Assembly: GCA_031265585.1 (NCBI GenBank)
Contig: JAISCL010000344.1
Span: forward strand, 1 to 38,563
Origin: Tannerella sp.
GTDB lineage: Bacteria; Bacteroidota; Bacteroidia; Bacteroidales; Tannerellaceae
Length of the DNA: 38,563 nucleotides
Direction of reading: 5' to 3'
Position numbers and translations under genes: made by a program
Shown here: piece by piece, positions 23,939 through 32,076 of the stretch
How positions within the stretch are numbered: the stretch's first letter is position 1
Layout of the letters: the number at the start of each line of letters is the position of its first letter
Notes under the pieces: generated by a model
The model's input: only the letters and a program-made list of their open reading frames with translations
The model's database searches: none
Told to the model about the DNA's origin: nothing

Positions 23939-24895
23939 ATGCATGAATCATTAATAGCATTAGACCCGGTAAGAATAAATTTTTCGGAATCGGGGAATTT
24001 CGCCCTGAACCTGGCGCTGGCATTTATCATGTTCGGGGTCGCATTAAATATCCGCATCAATTCGTTCAAAACGCTGATACACGCGCCCAAGCCTCTTTTC
24101 ATCGGACTGTTCCTCCAGTTCATCCTGCTCCCGGTCATCACCTTTATCCTGGTGATTGTTTTAAATAAGGTGATCACTCCTGCGGTAGCGATGGGCATGA
24201 TCCTGGTCGCTGCATGTCCGGGAGGGAACATATCCAACTTTATGACCTCCCTGTCAAAAGGGAATACGGAACTGTCCGTCACCATGACCGCAATTTCCAC
24301 CGTACTTGCCATCTTCATGACCCCGTTCAACTTCAGCCTCTGGGGTGGGCTGTACGTAAACCTCCTGAACAGAATGGCCGGCAATATGCTACAGCCGCTG
24401 GAAATAGAGTATGCGCAAATGTTTGAAACCGTCATTCTGATTATTGGAATACCGGTTATTTTGGGCGTGTCATTTTCAAGATATTTCCCCAAGGCATCCC
24501 TGACGCTGAAAAAAATACTTCAGTTCCTGTCCATCCTGTTCTTCTTCGCACTGGTCGCCGTCATGTTTTCCAACAACTGGGAACTGTTTGTAAAACACAT
24601 CAAATACATCTTCCTCATTGTATTTATACACAATGCGGCCTTACTATTATCCGGTTACACTACTGCCACACTCTTTAAACAGCCGGACCGCAACCGCAGG
24701 GCTATAACCATCGAAACCGGCATCCAGAACTCCGGCCTGGGCCTCGTACTACTCTTGAATCCGGACATCTTCCCCCCCGAAACAGCCATCGGAGGGATGC
24801 TCTTTATCACCGCCTGGTGGGGAATATGGCACATCATCTCCGGCCTCGGCCTGTCCTTCTACTGGGCACGCAAACCTTTAACAGTTGAAAATTGA
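23939..24895 (+). CDS. Bile acid:sodium symporter (BASS) family transporter
   Basis: This 318-residue inner-membrane protein has about nine to ten hydrophobic segments. The family signatures are AACPGGNISNFMTSLSKGN, in the first crossing region, and TGIQNSGLGLVLLLNPD in the second, which together form the sodium and substrate sites of BASS proteins. Members move organic anions such as bile acids, pantoate or 2-keto acids; the substrate cannot be read here. The start at 23939 lies just after a canonical promoter; an in-frame GTG or TTG further upstream would begin before the predicted transcript. It is divergent from the RelA/SpoT gene. Confidence 0.9.
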   Translation: MHESLIALDPVRINFSESGNFALNLALAFIMFGVALNIRINSFKTLIHAPKPLFIGLFLQFILLPVITFILVIVLNKVITPAVAMGMILVAACPGGNISNFMTSLSKGNTELSVTMTAISTVLAIFMTPFNFSLWGGLYVNLLNRMAGNMLQPLEIEYAQMFETVILIIGIPVILGVSFSRYFPKASLTLKKILQFLSILFFFALVAVMFSNNWELFVKHIKYIFLIVFIHNAALLLSGYTTATLFKQPDRNRRAITIETGIQNSGLGLVLLLNPDIFPPETAIGGMLFITAWWGIWHIISGLGLSFYWARKPLTVEN

Positions 24896-24925
24896 AAGTT
24901 TTTTCTGCAAAACGAAGCATCCCGG

Positions 24926-24940
24926 CATCCCGTCGGGATG
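24926..24940. repeat. Short perfect palindrome after the BASS gene
   Basis: CATCCCG and CGGGATG flank a single T. It could be the hairpin of a transcription terminator for the transporter, but only mixed sequence follows, with no T-run. The rest of 24896-25000 shows no gene. Confidence 0.4.
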
Positions 24941-25000
24941 TTGAGTTATATTGTGCTAAACCTCCTGTTTTTCGTAATGGGACACCTCAAATAAATTACA

Positions 25001-25249
25001 ATGGAGACGAAATAAAAAGTAATAATAACAGTGTATCATCTGCATTTCAAAGATGAGTCGGTACTAAAACATAACTTTTATTTTGGCAGTATTTCGGCAA
25101 TTTACAAGGTATTTCCCAAACAACTGATAGGAATACAGGCATCAAGTTTATACAATTACAATTTTGACGAAAACACCAATCCAACGTATGAAAATACCAA
25201 CTGTATTATCCGCAAAGACGTTTTGATCTCAAAAAAGCAGGGGGAATAG
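25001..25249 (+). pseudogene. Small conserved-type gene with early in-frame stop
   Basis: ATG GAG ACG AAA at 25001 is followed by an in-frame TAA (25013-25015). The same frame then stays open to 25249, encoding a protein with NFYFGSISAIYKVFP, YENTNCIIRKDVLIS and a basic tail. Its shape resembles short hypothetical proteins common in Bacteroidota that I recall but cannot name. Either the gene was inactivated by a nonsense change at codon 5, or translation starts at the GTG at 25031, giving 72 residues. No function is assigned. Confidence 0.45.
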
Positions 25250-25271
25250 TGAATAATCTCCTAAAAATCAC

Positions 25272-25279
25272 TATCTTTG
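25272..25279 (+). promoter_or_regulatory. Probable -7 promoter element of the XRE/SPFH region
   Basis: TATCTTTG fits TAnnTTTG, but there is no TTG at -33. It would start a transcript covering the structured leader at 25380-25518 and the genes after it. Confidence 0.4.
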
Positions 25280-25379
25280 TCCCCGAATTGTTAAACAACA
25301 AAATATGCAAAAATAAAAACATAAAAAATTGATATAAAATAATTTGAACTTACAGCGATTATTCTCACTTTGTTGAAAT

Positions 25380-25518
25380 CTCGTAAATTTCCCCAGAGAA
25401 TATGCGCGAAGGTTCACGCTCAAAAGGCGTGGACTGTCGTGTTTATTTAGGGGAAAGGTATTTACGAGAGCCTGACAAAGTAAATAAGCGTTTATAACGA
25501 CAGTTTCACGCTTTTTTT
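25380..25518 (+). promoter_or_regulatory. Leader RNA with competing terminator and antiterminator folds
   Basis: Fold A: CTCGTAAA (25380-25387) pairs with TTTACGAG (25461-25468), TTTCCCC (25388-25394) with GGGGAAA (25450-25456), and CACGC (25415-25419) with GCGTG (25427-25431). Fold B: the same GCGTG pairs with CACGC at 25507-25511, CTGTCGT (25434-25440) with ACGACAG (25497-25503), and TTATTTA (25443-25449) with TAAATAA (25481-25487), followed directly by seven T (25512-25518), as in an intrinsic terminator. The two folds exclude each other. The small XRE-like gene starts immediately after the T-run, so fold B would also block its ribosome binding site. No known riboswitch core was recognised. 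Confidence 0.6.
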
Positions 25519-25776
25519 ATGGCAGGAAAAAAACATATAGAAATAGAAAAAATAGTGCGGCAACAACTTGAATCCGAGAGAAGAACGGTAAAGTGGTTAT
25601 GCAAAGAAATGAACTGGCAACGACCCAAATGGTATCGCTTTCAGCTTGACGGACTGATAGAAGTTCATGATTTGCAGCGTATCTCTGTCCTTCTGAACCA
25701 TAACTTTTTTCAATATTATTCCCTCCAATTTGAACATCTTACAGAAAAGTGTATCAAAATAGACACACAAGTGTAA
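25519..25776 (+). CDS. Small XRE-like helix-turn-helix protein
   Basis: This 85-residue basic protein is similar in layout to short Bacteroidota DNA-binding proteins: an N-terminal helix (KIVRQQLESERRTVKWL), a turn (CKEMNWQRPKWYRF) and the ending LQRISVLLNHNFFQYYSLQFE typical of that group. Only the HTH-like shape is clear, so the DNA target is unknown. It sits directly behind the leader at 25380-25518, which could be its own regulatory region, and 70 nt before the SPFH gene. It may be the regulator of the cluster (inference). Confidence 0.65.
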   Translation: MAGKKHIEIEKIVRQQLESERRTVKWLCKEMNWQRPKWYRFQLDGLIEVHDLQRISVLLNHNFFQYYSLQFEHLTEKCIKIDTQV

Positions 25777-25846
25777 CAAATAGAATACATGCTTATTTCT
25801 GACAATCAGGTTATTGACAGTACCTTTATGCCCTAAAATTTAGAAT

Positions 25847-26959
25847 ATGCCACTCATAGACGTAGTAAAATGTGAAGTAAACGACAAGGAATTTGTATAT
25901 AAATTCCCGTCTGACGACCTGAAGTTGGGAACGCAATTGGTTGTGTATCCCGCGCAAACGGCTTTCTTCTTGAAAGGAGGCCGAATTTTTGATGCTTTCG
26001 AGTCAGGGACGCATACCCTGAAATCGGAAAATATTCCGCTGCTTAATAAATTGATTAATCTGCCGTTTGGCTCTGAGTCGCCTTTCAAAGCAGAAGTGTG
26101 GTTTATCAATCAGATTTCAAAGTTGGATATAAAATGGGGAACGCCCACACCCATTCAGTTGGAAGACCCGCGTTATAATGTGATTGTTCCCGTAAGGGCT
26201 TTCGGGCAGTACGGCATTCGCATTAAAGAGCCGCGACAATTTCTCGAAATGCTGATTAGCAATATGACCTCGTTTACTGCCGAAAAAATTGAGCAATATT
26301 TCAAAGGCAAGGTTTTGCAGCAGTTGAGTGCGTTGATTGCACAGAATATTTCGCAAAAGAATATTTCCATTCTTGACATTAACGCCCACTTGATTTACAT
26401 GTCGGAATATTGTAACACGCAATTAAACAATACTTTCAACCGTTATGGCATTGAATTGATTGAATTTTCGTTTATCTCAATCAACGTGCCGCCTGACGAC
26501 CCAAGTATCGTCAAACTCAAAGAGGCAAAAGATATTGCGGCACGAATGAAAATCGCCGGCAGAGACGTGTATCAAATGGAACGCAGTTTTGATGTGATGG
26601 AACACGCTGCCAAAAACGAAGGTGGTGGGATGGTGAATCTCGGCGCTGGACTTGGTGCGGGTATGGGTGTAGGTGCGCAAATGGGCGCGATGTTCACACA
26701 AACGCTGAATACAGCCCCCGTTGCTCCGCCACCACCGCCAATTCAGCAAGAGCCGTCTTATTTTCTCTTCCTGAACAATCAGCAACAGGGAAGTTTCAAC
26801 TTTGCAACGGTTGTCAATCTTATTCAGCAAGGACAGGTAAAACCCGACACATTGGCGTGGAAAAACGGCATGCCAAATTGGATAAAAATATCTCAAATAC
26901 AGGAGTTTAATAATTATTTCAACGGACAAACACCTCCACCGATACCACCAATTTTATAA
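25847..26959 (+). CDS. SPFH-domain protein with C-terminal GYF_2 domain
   Basis: This 370-residue protein matches the SPFH/Band-7 group once annotated as virion core protein (YdjI-like). Residues up to about 235 form the SPFH part, followed by a helical segment, a glycine-rich stretch (about 262-285), a proline run and a GYF_2 domain (about 303-358, with SYFLFLNNQQQG, LIQQGQVKPDTLAWKNGMPNW). SPFH proteins form large oligomeric rings at membranes. No signal peptide is seen, so it is probably cytosolic or peripherally membrane-bound. The following zinc-ribbon membrane proteins are probable partners. Function is unknown. Confidence 0.85.
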   Translation: MPLIDVVKCEVNDKEFVYKFPSDDLKLGTQLVVYPAQTAFFLKGGRIFDAFESGTHTLKSENIPLLNKLINLPFGSESPFKAEVWFINQISKLDIKWGTPTPIQLEDPRYNVIVPVRAFGQYGIRIKEPRQFLEMLISNMTSFTAEKIEQYFKGKVLQQLSALIAQNISQKNISILDINAHLIYMSEYCNTQLNNTFNRYGIELIEFSFISINVPPDDPSIVKLKEAKDIAARMKIAGRDVYQMERSFDVMEHAAKNEGGGMVNLGAGLGAGMGVGAQMGAMFTQTLNTAPVAPPPPPIQQEPSYFLFLNNQQQGSFNFATVVNLIQQGQVKPDTLAWKNGMPNWIKISQIQEFNNYFNGQTPPPIPPIL

Positions 26960-26976
26960 AATAGAAAACAGAAAAT

Positions 26977-27321
26977 ATGAAGAATATAACATTAATTACA
27001 GGAATCATTTTGCTCGTAGCTAACTTGCTGTTTGGAAGTATTATAAGCGCATATTCAATGTTCAATATGTTATTGAACTGCGGAGTGATAACAGCAACAA
27101 CGGCTTTGCTTTTCGCTCTCAGCTCTATTACACTCAAAGACGGTTTCCGAATTTCGCTGACTTTTTTGTTCGGCATTCTCGGATTCGTGGAGTTCATTCT
27201 CGGTTTGCTTGCTCCTCAACAGTACAAAGACAACGGGTATCTGATTTTTATTGTGCTTGTTGTGGCTTTCGAGACGATAGTTTTGGGAGTAACGCATATT
27301 GTTTCAAAGAATGTTAAATAA
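26977..27321 (+). CDS. Small four-helix membrane protein
   Basis: This 114-residue protein is mostly hydrophobic with four predicted membrane helices (about 4-25, 28-50, 55-80 and 90-110) and no recognised domain. It follows the SPFH gene by 17 nt and precedes the zinc-ribbon TM2 gene by 17 nt, so it belongs to the same operon. No function is assigned. Confidence 0.7.
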   Translation: MKNITLITGIILLVANLLFGSIISAYSMFNMLLNCGVITATTALLFALSSITLKDGFRISLTFLFGILGFVEFILGLLAPQQYKDNGYLIFIVLVVAFETIVLGVTHIVSKNVK

Positions 27322-27338
27322 TTGGATTATAAAATAAT

Positions 27339-28553
27339 ATGCCTAATCAAAGTTTAATTTGCCCCAGTTGCGGGGCGACAACAACAAACACGCAAATATG
27401 TGATTTTTGCGGCAACAAAATCCCGGCAATCAGTATGACTGGTAATAACAGCGTTGTTAAAGTCAGTGAAGCGGATATGGCAAATGCCTATTTTTCAGCA
27501 TATAATTATGTTAAGGGCCGTCTAAAATCGCCTGCGTCAGCACAATTCCCTTCGTACAATTCAGGTTTTGTTTCCCACATTAGCGGAAACAATTTTGAAA
27601 TCAGCACCTATTATGATGCTCAAAACAGTTTCGGGGCAATGTTGCGTGGTACTTTCAAAACCATAATGTACAAAGATGGTAATAATTGGCTTTGTAACTA
27701 TTGCGAACTTGATGAAGAAGTTATACTTGACGAGCGGTTTTATTCAGCAATGTCAGTGATCGACAGCAATGGTTTTATATTTCCCGAATTAGACGCTTTC
27801 CTAAGAAGAAACGTTGAGAGGCAAAAAACAGGAAATACCGGTGATTGTATGACAAAGATTGGCTACGGTAGCGAAAATATGATGATTCAGGTAGTTCCGT
27901 CTAACCGGTATAATGCATTTTCGCATTCATCGCGCCCTTGTTTGTCAATTTGTCTTTATCTTAACAAGCGACCGGATTTAATGAACAAATTTCAAAAAAT
28001 GCCTGTATCCTTGTTCTTTTCGGTTGTTTCTATTATTGTTTACGATGGGCAATATGAATATGAGATAGAAGGAAGTGAATGCTATGCCATTGATTGTAGT
28101 GACGAGTACGAAAGAGCAGCAGAGTTAATTTCTTACATCCTTATTCAATTATATGGAGTAAGCAAACAGGAACAGATACTTTTGGCAAACGATTGGGAAC
28201 CCAATGAAAAAAAAGCAGCTACGGACAAACAATCGTGGCATGAATCAAATCGGAACAACTTTGGGACAGCGGATTTCTCGGTGGTAAAACAAAAGATAAA
28301 CAGTATAAGCGGAAATAAGTTGCAGCCAGTGTTCAATGCCTCGTTTCGTAATCCTACCAATATGCTGATATTAGCCATATTTAACTTGGAGAGATTTTGG
28401 CTTGGAAGTACGTTCATGGGCCTTTTAAAATTAGCGTTGTGGTGTTTTTGGGGACTTGGCTTCATTTGGTGGTTCATTGACCTGATTACCGTCAAGAAAA
28501 GAACGTATAAATACAATATTCAGAAGTTTTCAAAAATAGTTTCAAGTTTGTAA
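27339..28553 (+). CDS. Zinc-ribbon protein with TM2 membrane domain
   Basis: This 404-residue protein begins with a zinc ribbon (Cys8, Cys11, Cys21, Cys24). Its middle contains YVKGRLKSPASAQFPSYNSG and YYDAQNSFGAMLRGTFK, a small fold seen in many bacterial envelope proteins of unknown function. The C-terminal 60 residues form a TM2-like membrane hairpin (NLERFWLGSTFMGLLKLALW, then IWWFIDLITVKKRTYKYN). It shares its zinc ribbon with the next gene, 3 nt downstream. Together with SPFH and GYF_2 modules it makes a membrane-associated assembly plausible. Confidence 0.8.
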   Translation: MPNQSLICPSCGATTTNTQICDFCGNKIPAISMTGNNSVVKVSEADMANAYFSAYNYVKGRLKSPASAQFPSYNSGFVSHISGNNFEISTYYDAQNSFGAMLRGTFKTIMYKDGNNWLCNYCELDEEVILDERFYSAMSVIDSNGFIFPELDAFLRRNVERQKTGNTGDCMTKIGYGSENMMIQVVPSNRYNAFSHSSRPCLSICLYLNKRPDLMNKFQKMPVSLFFSVVSIIVYDGQYEYEIEGSECYAIDCSDEYERAAELISYILIQLYGVSKQEQILLANDWEPNEKKAATDKQSWHESNRNNFGTADFSVVKQKINSISGNKLQPVFNASFRNPTNMLILAIFNLERFWLGSTFMGLLKLALWCFWGLGFIWWFIDLITVKKRTYKYNIQKFSKIVSSL

Positions 28554-28556
28554 AAT

Positions 28557-29561
28557 ATGGAAAATCAATTTACGATTTGCCCCGGTTGCGGAGCGCAAAT
28601 CACTAATTCGCACAAGTGCGAGTTTTGCGGTATGAGTTTTGGTAATGACGAGCCAGACACAGATTCTCATTATTTCACCCCAGAACCCGAAGAAGAGGTA
28701 CTCGAACCCGTAAATCCCAAAGTTGACGCATATTTGAATAGCGCAAGGCAGGGAAAGCCCAAAACAGGCTTTATTCTCGGCTTAATCTCGCTGTTTACCG
28801 CATGGATTCCAATTTTTGGACTTCCCTTGCCGATAATCGGGCTTGTGAAGTCCAACAGTGAACTCAAAAACGGCAAAAACAGTTCGTCGTCTGCGGGAAA
28901 AATAATGTCCATTATCGGGATAATCATTGGAATTATAATGACAATCGTTGTGATTGTTGATATTGCCAATGATGAGAAAACTGCAGAAACGGATGCTACG
29001 GCGGTGGAAGACGTGGTTACAGAAGCCCCTGCGGAAGAAGCAGAGACTGTTGCAGAAGAAATTGAATATACTGCCAGTTCCTATTTTGCCACAACCAAAG
29101 CGTACTTTTATAACGATGTTTTTGAACACAGTATCACGAAAAAATATATGGTTGAAGGTGATATCATTCAAATTCAGAACACTCAAAATGGTTTTGGTTA
29201 TGGTATTTTTACTAATGAAAAAGGGGTAAAAACAAACGGATGGCTAAAAATGAGCGACCTGAAGTCGAATACCATTTGCGGAAATTGGGAATCTGAAAAA
29301 GAAGATGATTCCGGTTATCATTTTCCAGGTTTACGATTAGAAAAAGACGGCACAGCAACTTATCAGACTTCTGACGATGGAGTTTATTGCGGGACGTATG
29401 ATTTTAATGGCAATAACGTGATATTTACAGGCAAATTCTGTGGCGACAATGCTGACGGTACAGAACCAAGCGAAAAATTTACTTTCAATGTCAGAGGCAA
29501 TACTTTGGTTGATAAATATGGTAATGCTTTAATCAGAGAATCAATCACAGCAACCGAATAA
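28557..29561 (+). CDS. Zinc-ribbon membrane protein with DUF4190- and SH3-like parts
   Basis: This 334-residue protein has a zinc ribbon (Cys8, Cys11, Cys21, Cys24), a two-helix DUF4190-like membrane segment (about 70-135), an acidic linker (about 140-165), an SH3-like region (about 175-235) and a C-terminal beta-rich, lipocalin-like stretch (GNWESEKEDDSGYHFPG onward). It is the last gene of the SPFH cluster and is followed by a strong terminator. The SH3-like and C-terminal parts probably face the periplasm. No enzymatic motif was seen. Confidence 0.75.
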   Translation: MENQFTICPGCGAQITNSHKCEFCGMSFGNDEPDTDSHYFTPEPEEEVLEPVNPKVDAYLNSARQGKPKTGFILGLISLFTAWIPIFGLPLPIIGLVKSNSELKNGKNSSSSAGKIMSIIGIIIGIIMTIVVIVDIANDEKTAETDATAVEDVVTEAPAEEAETVAEEIEYTASSYFATTKAYFYNDVFEHSITKKYMVEGDIIQIQNTQNGFGYGIFTNEKGVKTNGWLKMSDLKSNTICGNWESEKEDDSGYHFPGLRLEKDGTATYQTSDDGVYCGTYDFNGNNVIFTGKFCGDNADGTEPSEKFTFNVRGNTLVDKYGNALIRESITATE

Positions 29562-29594
29562 ATAGCACAAGACTCCAATTTGAATAACAAAATC

Positions 29595-29632
29595 ACAGCA
29601 AAATCTAAAAAAAACGGATTTTGCTGTTTTTA
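29595..29632 (+). terminator. Intrinsic terminator of the SPFH cluster
   Basis: ACAGCAAAATC (29595-29605) pairs perfectly with GATTTTGCTGT (29617-29627), followed by a T-run at 29627-29631 and more T-rich sequence. Confidence 0.8.
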
Positions 29633-29701
29633 ATTTTATTTTTCAGGCACGTTAGTTAAAACTATGCAGCAAGGCTTTAGCTTCTATAAATCTAAAAAAA
29701 G

Positions 29702-29820
29702 CGTATCTTTCCTCTATAAATTCCCATGTTATAAATCCCAGCATTTTTTAGTAATTGATAATCAGATATATTACTTTCTACAAGCACAAATGAGAAGACA
29801 AAACGGACTCCTGCAACAGA
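29702..29820. repeat. Interspersed repeat, copy A
   Basis: This stretch matches 38442-38563 at roughly 80 percent by eye in the same orientation, with the shared blocks TATCTTTCCTCTATAAATTC, AGTAATTGATAATCAG and GACAAAACGGA. No intact gene is encoded in it. On the minus strand both copies read as similar short peptides with mostly conservative changes before frames break, so it may be the decayed end of a gene or mobile element. Confidence 0.65.
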
Positions 29821-29860
29821 TAAAATTGCCTGTTACTGAATATGTGCGCATAATTTGCAA

Positions 29861-29969
29861 AACGAAGAGGGTGTATCAAAAGTCTGAATTTATCAATTTC
29901 ACCCTTGCTACAGCAGCTGTGAATAGGGTAAAACTTTCTAAAATGGACTTTTGACACACCCTCTTCGTT
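29861..29969. mobile_element. MITE-like palindromic element
   Basis: Terminal arms of 24 bp (29861-29884 and 29946-29969) are inverted repeats with one mismatch and carry the core GAGGGTGT(A/G)TCAAAAGTC. Inside, TTTCACCCT and AGGGTAAAA form a second, imperfect arm pair. Size (109 bp), terminal inverted repeats and absence of a coding frame fit a miniature inverted-repeat transposable element; which transposase moves it is not visible. It sits just beyond the stop codon of the DUF1080 gene. Confidence 0.6.
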
Positions 29970-29988
29970 ATATTTGACTGCGCACTTA

Positions 29989-30711
29989 TTACAGTTTCCT
30001 GATTTTGATATTCCGGAACCAGCAGTCATAGCCGTGATCCTGCAGGCCTATATAGCCTTCTTTTGCCGGGCCTTCCTTGAAGCCGGGCCAGTCTTTGAAT
30101 TTACTCTTTGCTACCAGTTCGTACCATGCCGGCGTCCAAAGGGTGTATTCAACCACTTTTACACCATTCTGGATGTGGGTTGCCTTGCCGTCTTTCACAC
30201 GAATCACAATTGTATTCCATTCGCCGGCAGGCCTGGCGTTCTGAGGTAATGCCGGGAGCATGTCGTACAGGGAGCCGGCCAGATGGTTCGTCAGTTTATT
30301 GTCCGACGCATCCCAGTTATCGAGCACCTGTACTTCGGGGGCGGCATTATAAATCGGTTTGCCGGCCTCTTCCACCACATAATAGAAAATACCCGAATTG
30401 CCTTCCTTTTCGATCTTCCAGTCGATGGACAGTTCAAAATCCGAATACTTTTCGGTTTCAAACAGGATGTCGCCGCCCTGTCCGTGTCCTGCTTTTTCTC
30501 CCCGTTTCACTTTCATCGCCTCTTCACTGATTTCCCAGTTGGCGGCCATCTCCGTGGCGTTGCACTTACGCCAGCCATCAAAACTTTTCCCGTCAAACAG
30601 AAGCTGCCAGCCTTCACTCTTTTCCTTTTTCGTCAGTTTATTGTTCTGTGCAGACGCCGGCGCCGATGAAATCAGCGCCAAAAATACGATTGATAAAATT
30701 CCCCGTTTCAT
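29989..30711 (-). CDS. Secreted DUF1080 (3-keto-glycoside-hydrolase-like) protein
   Basis: This 240-residue protein has a signal peptide (cleavage near Ala21) and a DUF1080 jellyroll: WQLLFDGKSFDGWRK, then GDILFETEKYSDFELSIDWK, NSGIFYYV and a terminal DHGYDCWFRNIKIRKL. Members of this family are lectin- or glycosidase-like, and some act as 3-keto-disaccharide hydrolases. The start at 30711 is chosen for the signal peptide. It is a single gene with its own -7 element, and the MITE-like element lies directly after its stop. Confidence 0.88.
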   Translation of the reverse strand: MKRGILSIVFLALISSAPASAQNNKLTKKEKSEGWQLLFDGKSFDGWRKCNATEMAANWEISEEAMKVKRGEKAGHGQGGDILFETEKYSDFELSIDWKIEKEGNSGIFYYVVEEAGKPIYNAAPEVQVLDNWDASDNKLTNHLAGSLYDMLPALPQNARPAGEWNTIVIRVKDGKATHIQNGVKVVEYTLWTPAWYELVAKSKFKDWPGFKEGPAKEGYIGLQDHGYDCWFRNIKIRKL

Positions 30712-30741
30712 GATTATTTTTTTAAATGTTAAAACCGGGTG

Positions 30742-30749
30742 CAAACATA
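30742..30749 (-). promoter_or_regulatory. Probable -7 element of the DUF1080 gene
   Basis: The minus strand reads TATGTTTG, fitting TAnnTTTG, about 30 nt before the start codon. No TTG at the -33 position. Confidence 0.45.
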
Positions 30750-30799
30750 GTTAAAAATATCGGGATTTCGCATACGGCGATGGAAAAAAATCCTGTTTT

Positions 30800-32071
30800 T
30801 CAGTCTCTGCGCCTGCGGAAGCTACGATAGGAAACAGCGGTTGTAATCAGGAAGAAGGTTAGGGAAAGAAAGATATAAGGCAGGATCTCAATCAAACCGG
30901 CATCGCGGACAAACAGGTCGTTGAAGCCGTTAAGCCCCCAGTTTAACGGGGAAATATGGCTTATTAGCTGCATAAAACGCGGCATCAGGAAGGTGGGTAT
31001 CCAAACGCCCCCGACGGCAGCCAGCATAACGACAGAGACCGCCCCGAAAACACTGGCCTGCTGATTGGTCCGCGCAATGCTCCCGATGGCCAGTCCGTAA
31101 CCGATGGCGGCCAGCGACGAAGAAACGGACATGGCGAACAGGGCCGGCAAACTGTGCCCAAGTTTCAGCGCCGGCAGGCCAAGCAGGGGAATCAGATACA
31201 TCCCGGTCAGGATGATCAGCGCCAGCTGAAGCAAACAGACGCATAGATAAACGCTTACCTTACTTAACAGATACAGATGGAAGGAACAGGGCATGGTCAT
31301 CAGACGGTTAAAACATCCGATCTCACACTCGCGAATCATATTGCCGGCCAGCGATATGACAATGAAAAAAACGGCAAACATACTCCATGCAGGGACATTA
31401 TGCTGTGTGGAGTTCGGGATGATTTTCGCTTTTTCCGACTGTGCGTACGACTCACGGATCACAATCATGCCGGCCGTGTCAATGTTCAAATCTACCGGAA
31501 AAGGAACCATCCGGTTCACCTGCCGTGCAATTTCATTCAGTAAGAGTTTATTTTGTACGGTCAGGGCATTTTCACGCATCGCACGGATCAGCGAGACCCG
31601 GAAAGACTCCTTGGCCGTCGGGTCTACCAGCAATTTTATTTCAAGCGGAGGAGATCCGGCCCCGTCCGCGCCTTCGTCACCGCCGTTCCCGTTAAAGGCG
31701 CAGCTGATCTCCCGGCTGACATGTTCGCGCAAATGTGCGGTGGCATGTTCGGGAATGATAACGGCTATGAGATATTTACCCTGCGAAACAGCGCGCTCTA
31801 CCTCGTCCGGCGAAAGGTCTCCTCCGGTTGACACATCGAAAATAGAACTCGCCTGAAGTTGCCGACTGATCATATTGCCCAACGAATCGCGGTCACTGTT
31901 CAATAAATATAAGGGGATGCGCGTTTCGTTAACCGAGCGGAAGGTGCTGTCCTGGAGATAGGTCATTATCAAAACCAGCGCCCACGGCATCAGGAACAGC
32001 AGGACAACACCCCAGAAATCGCGGATGAGCAGTAGAAAATCTTTGTACAGTAAATTAATGAAATGCCGCAT
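30800..32071 (-). CDS. ABC-2 type exporter permease
   Basis: This 423-residue membrane protein has one N-terminal helix, a large extracytoplasmic region (about residues 45-230) and five to six C-terminal helices, the layout of ABC-2 (DrrB/YhhJ-like) exporters. Near the end it carries WIPTFLMPRFMQLISHISPLN, the usual segment before the last helices. It begins 5 nt after the ATPase gene, so the two form one exporter. In this operon it probably exports or flips the lipid made by the DarA/DarB pair (inference). Confidence 0.88.
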   Translation of the reverse strand: MRHFINLLYKDFLLLIRDFWGVVLLFLMPWALVLIMTYLQDSTFRSVNETRIPLYLLNSDRDSLGNMISRQLQASSIFDVSTGGDLSPDEVERAVSQGKYLIAVIIPEHATAHLREHVSREISCAFNGNGGDEGADGAGSPPLEIKLLVDPTAKESFRVSLIRAMRENALTVQNKLLLNEIARQVNRMVPFPVDLNIDTAGMIVIRESYAQSEKAKIIPNSTQHNVPAWSMFAVFFIVISLAGNMIRECEIGCFNRLMTMPCSFHLYLLSKVSVYLCVCLLQLALIILTGMYLIPLLGLPALKLGHSLPALFAMSVSSSLAAIGYGLAIGSIARTNQQASVFGAVSVVMLAAVGGVWIPTFLMPRFMQLISHISPLNWGLNGFNDLFVRDAGLIEILPYIFLSLTFFLITTAVSYRSFRRRRD

Positions 32072-32076
32072 CTGAT

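Noticed and set aside
24926-24940. Confident terminator for the BASS gene
   Set aside because: The palindrome is clear but has no T-run on either side, so it is listed only as a repeat.
25031-25249. Treating the small frame as an intact gene starting at GTG
   Set aside because: An in-frame ATG with four codons sits just before a single TAA, which fits a broken gene better; kept as uncertain.
29664-29954. 96-codon + strand frame over the repeat and MITE region
   Set aside because: It runs through the interspersed repeat and the palindromic element and shows no domain or ribosome binding site.
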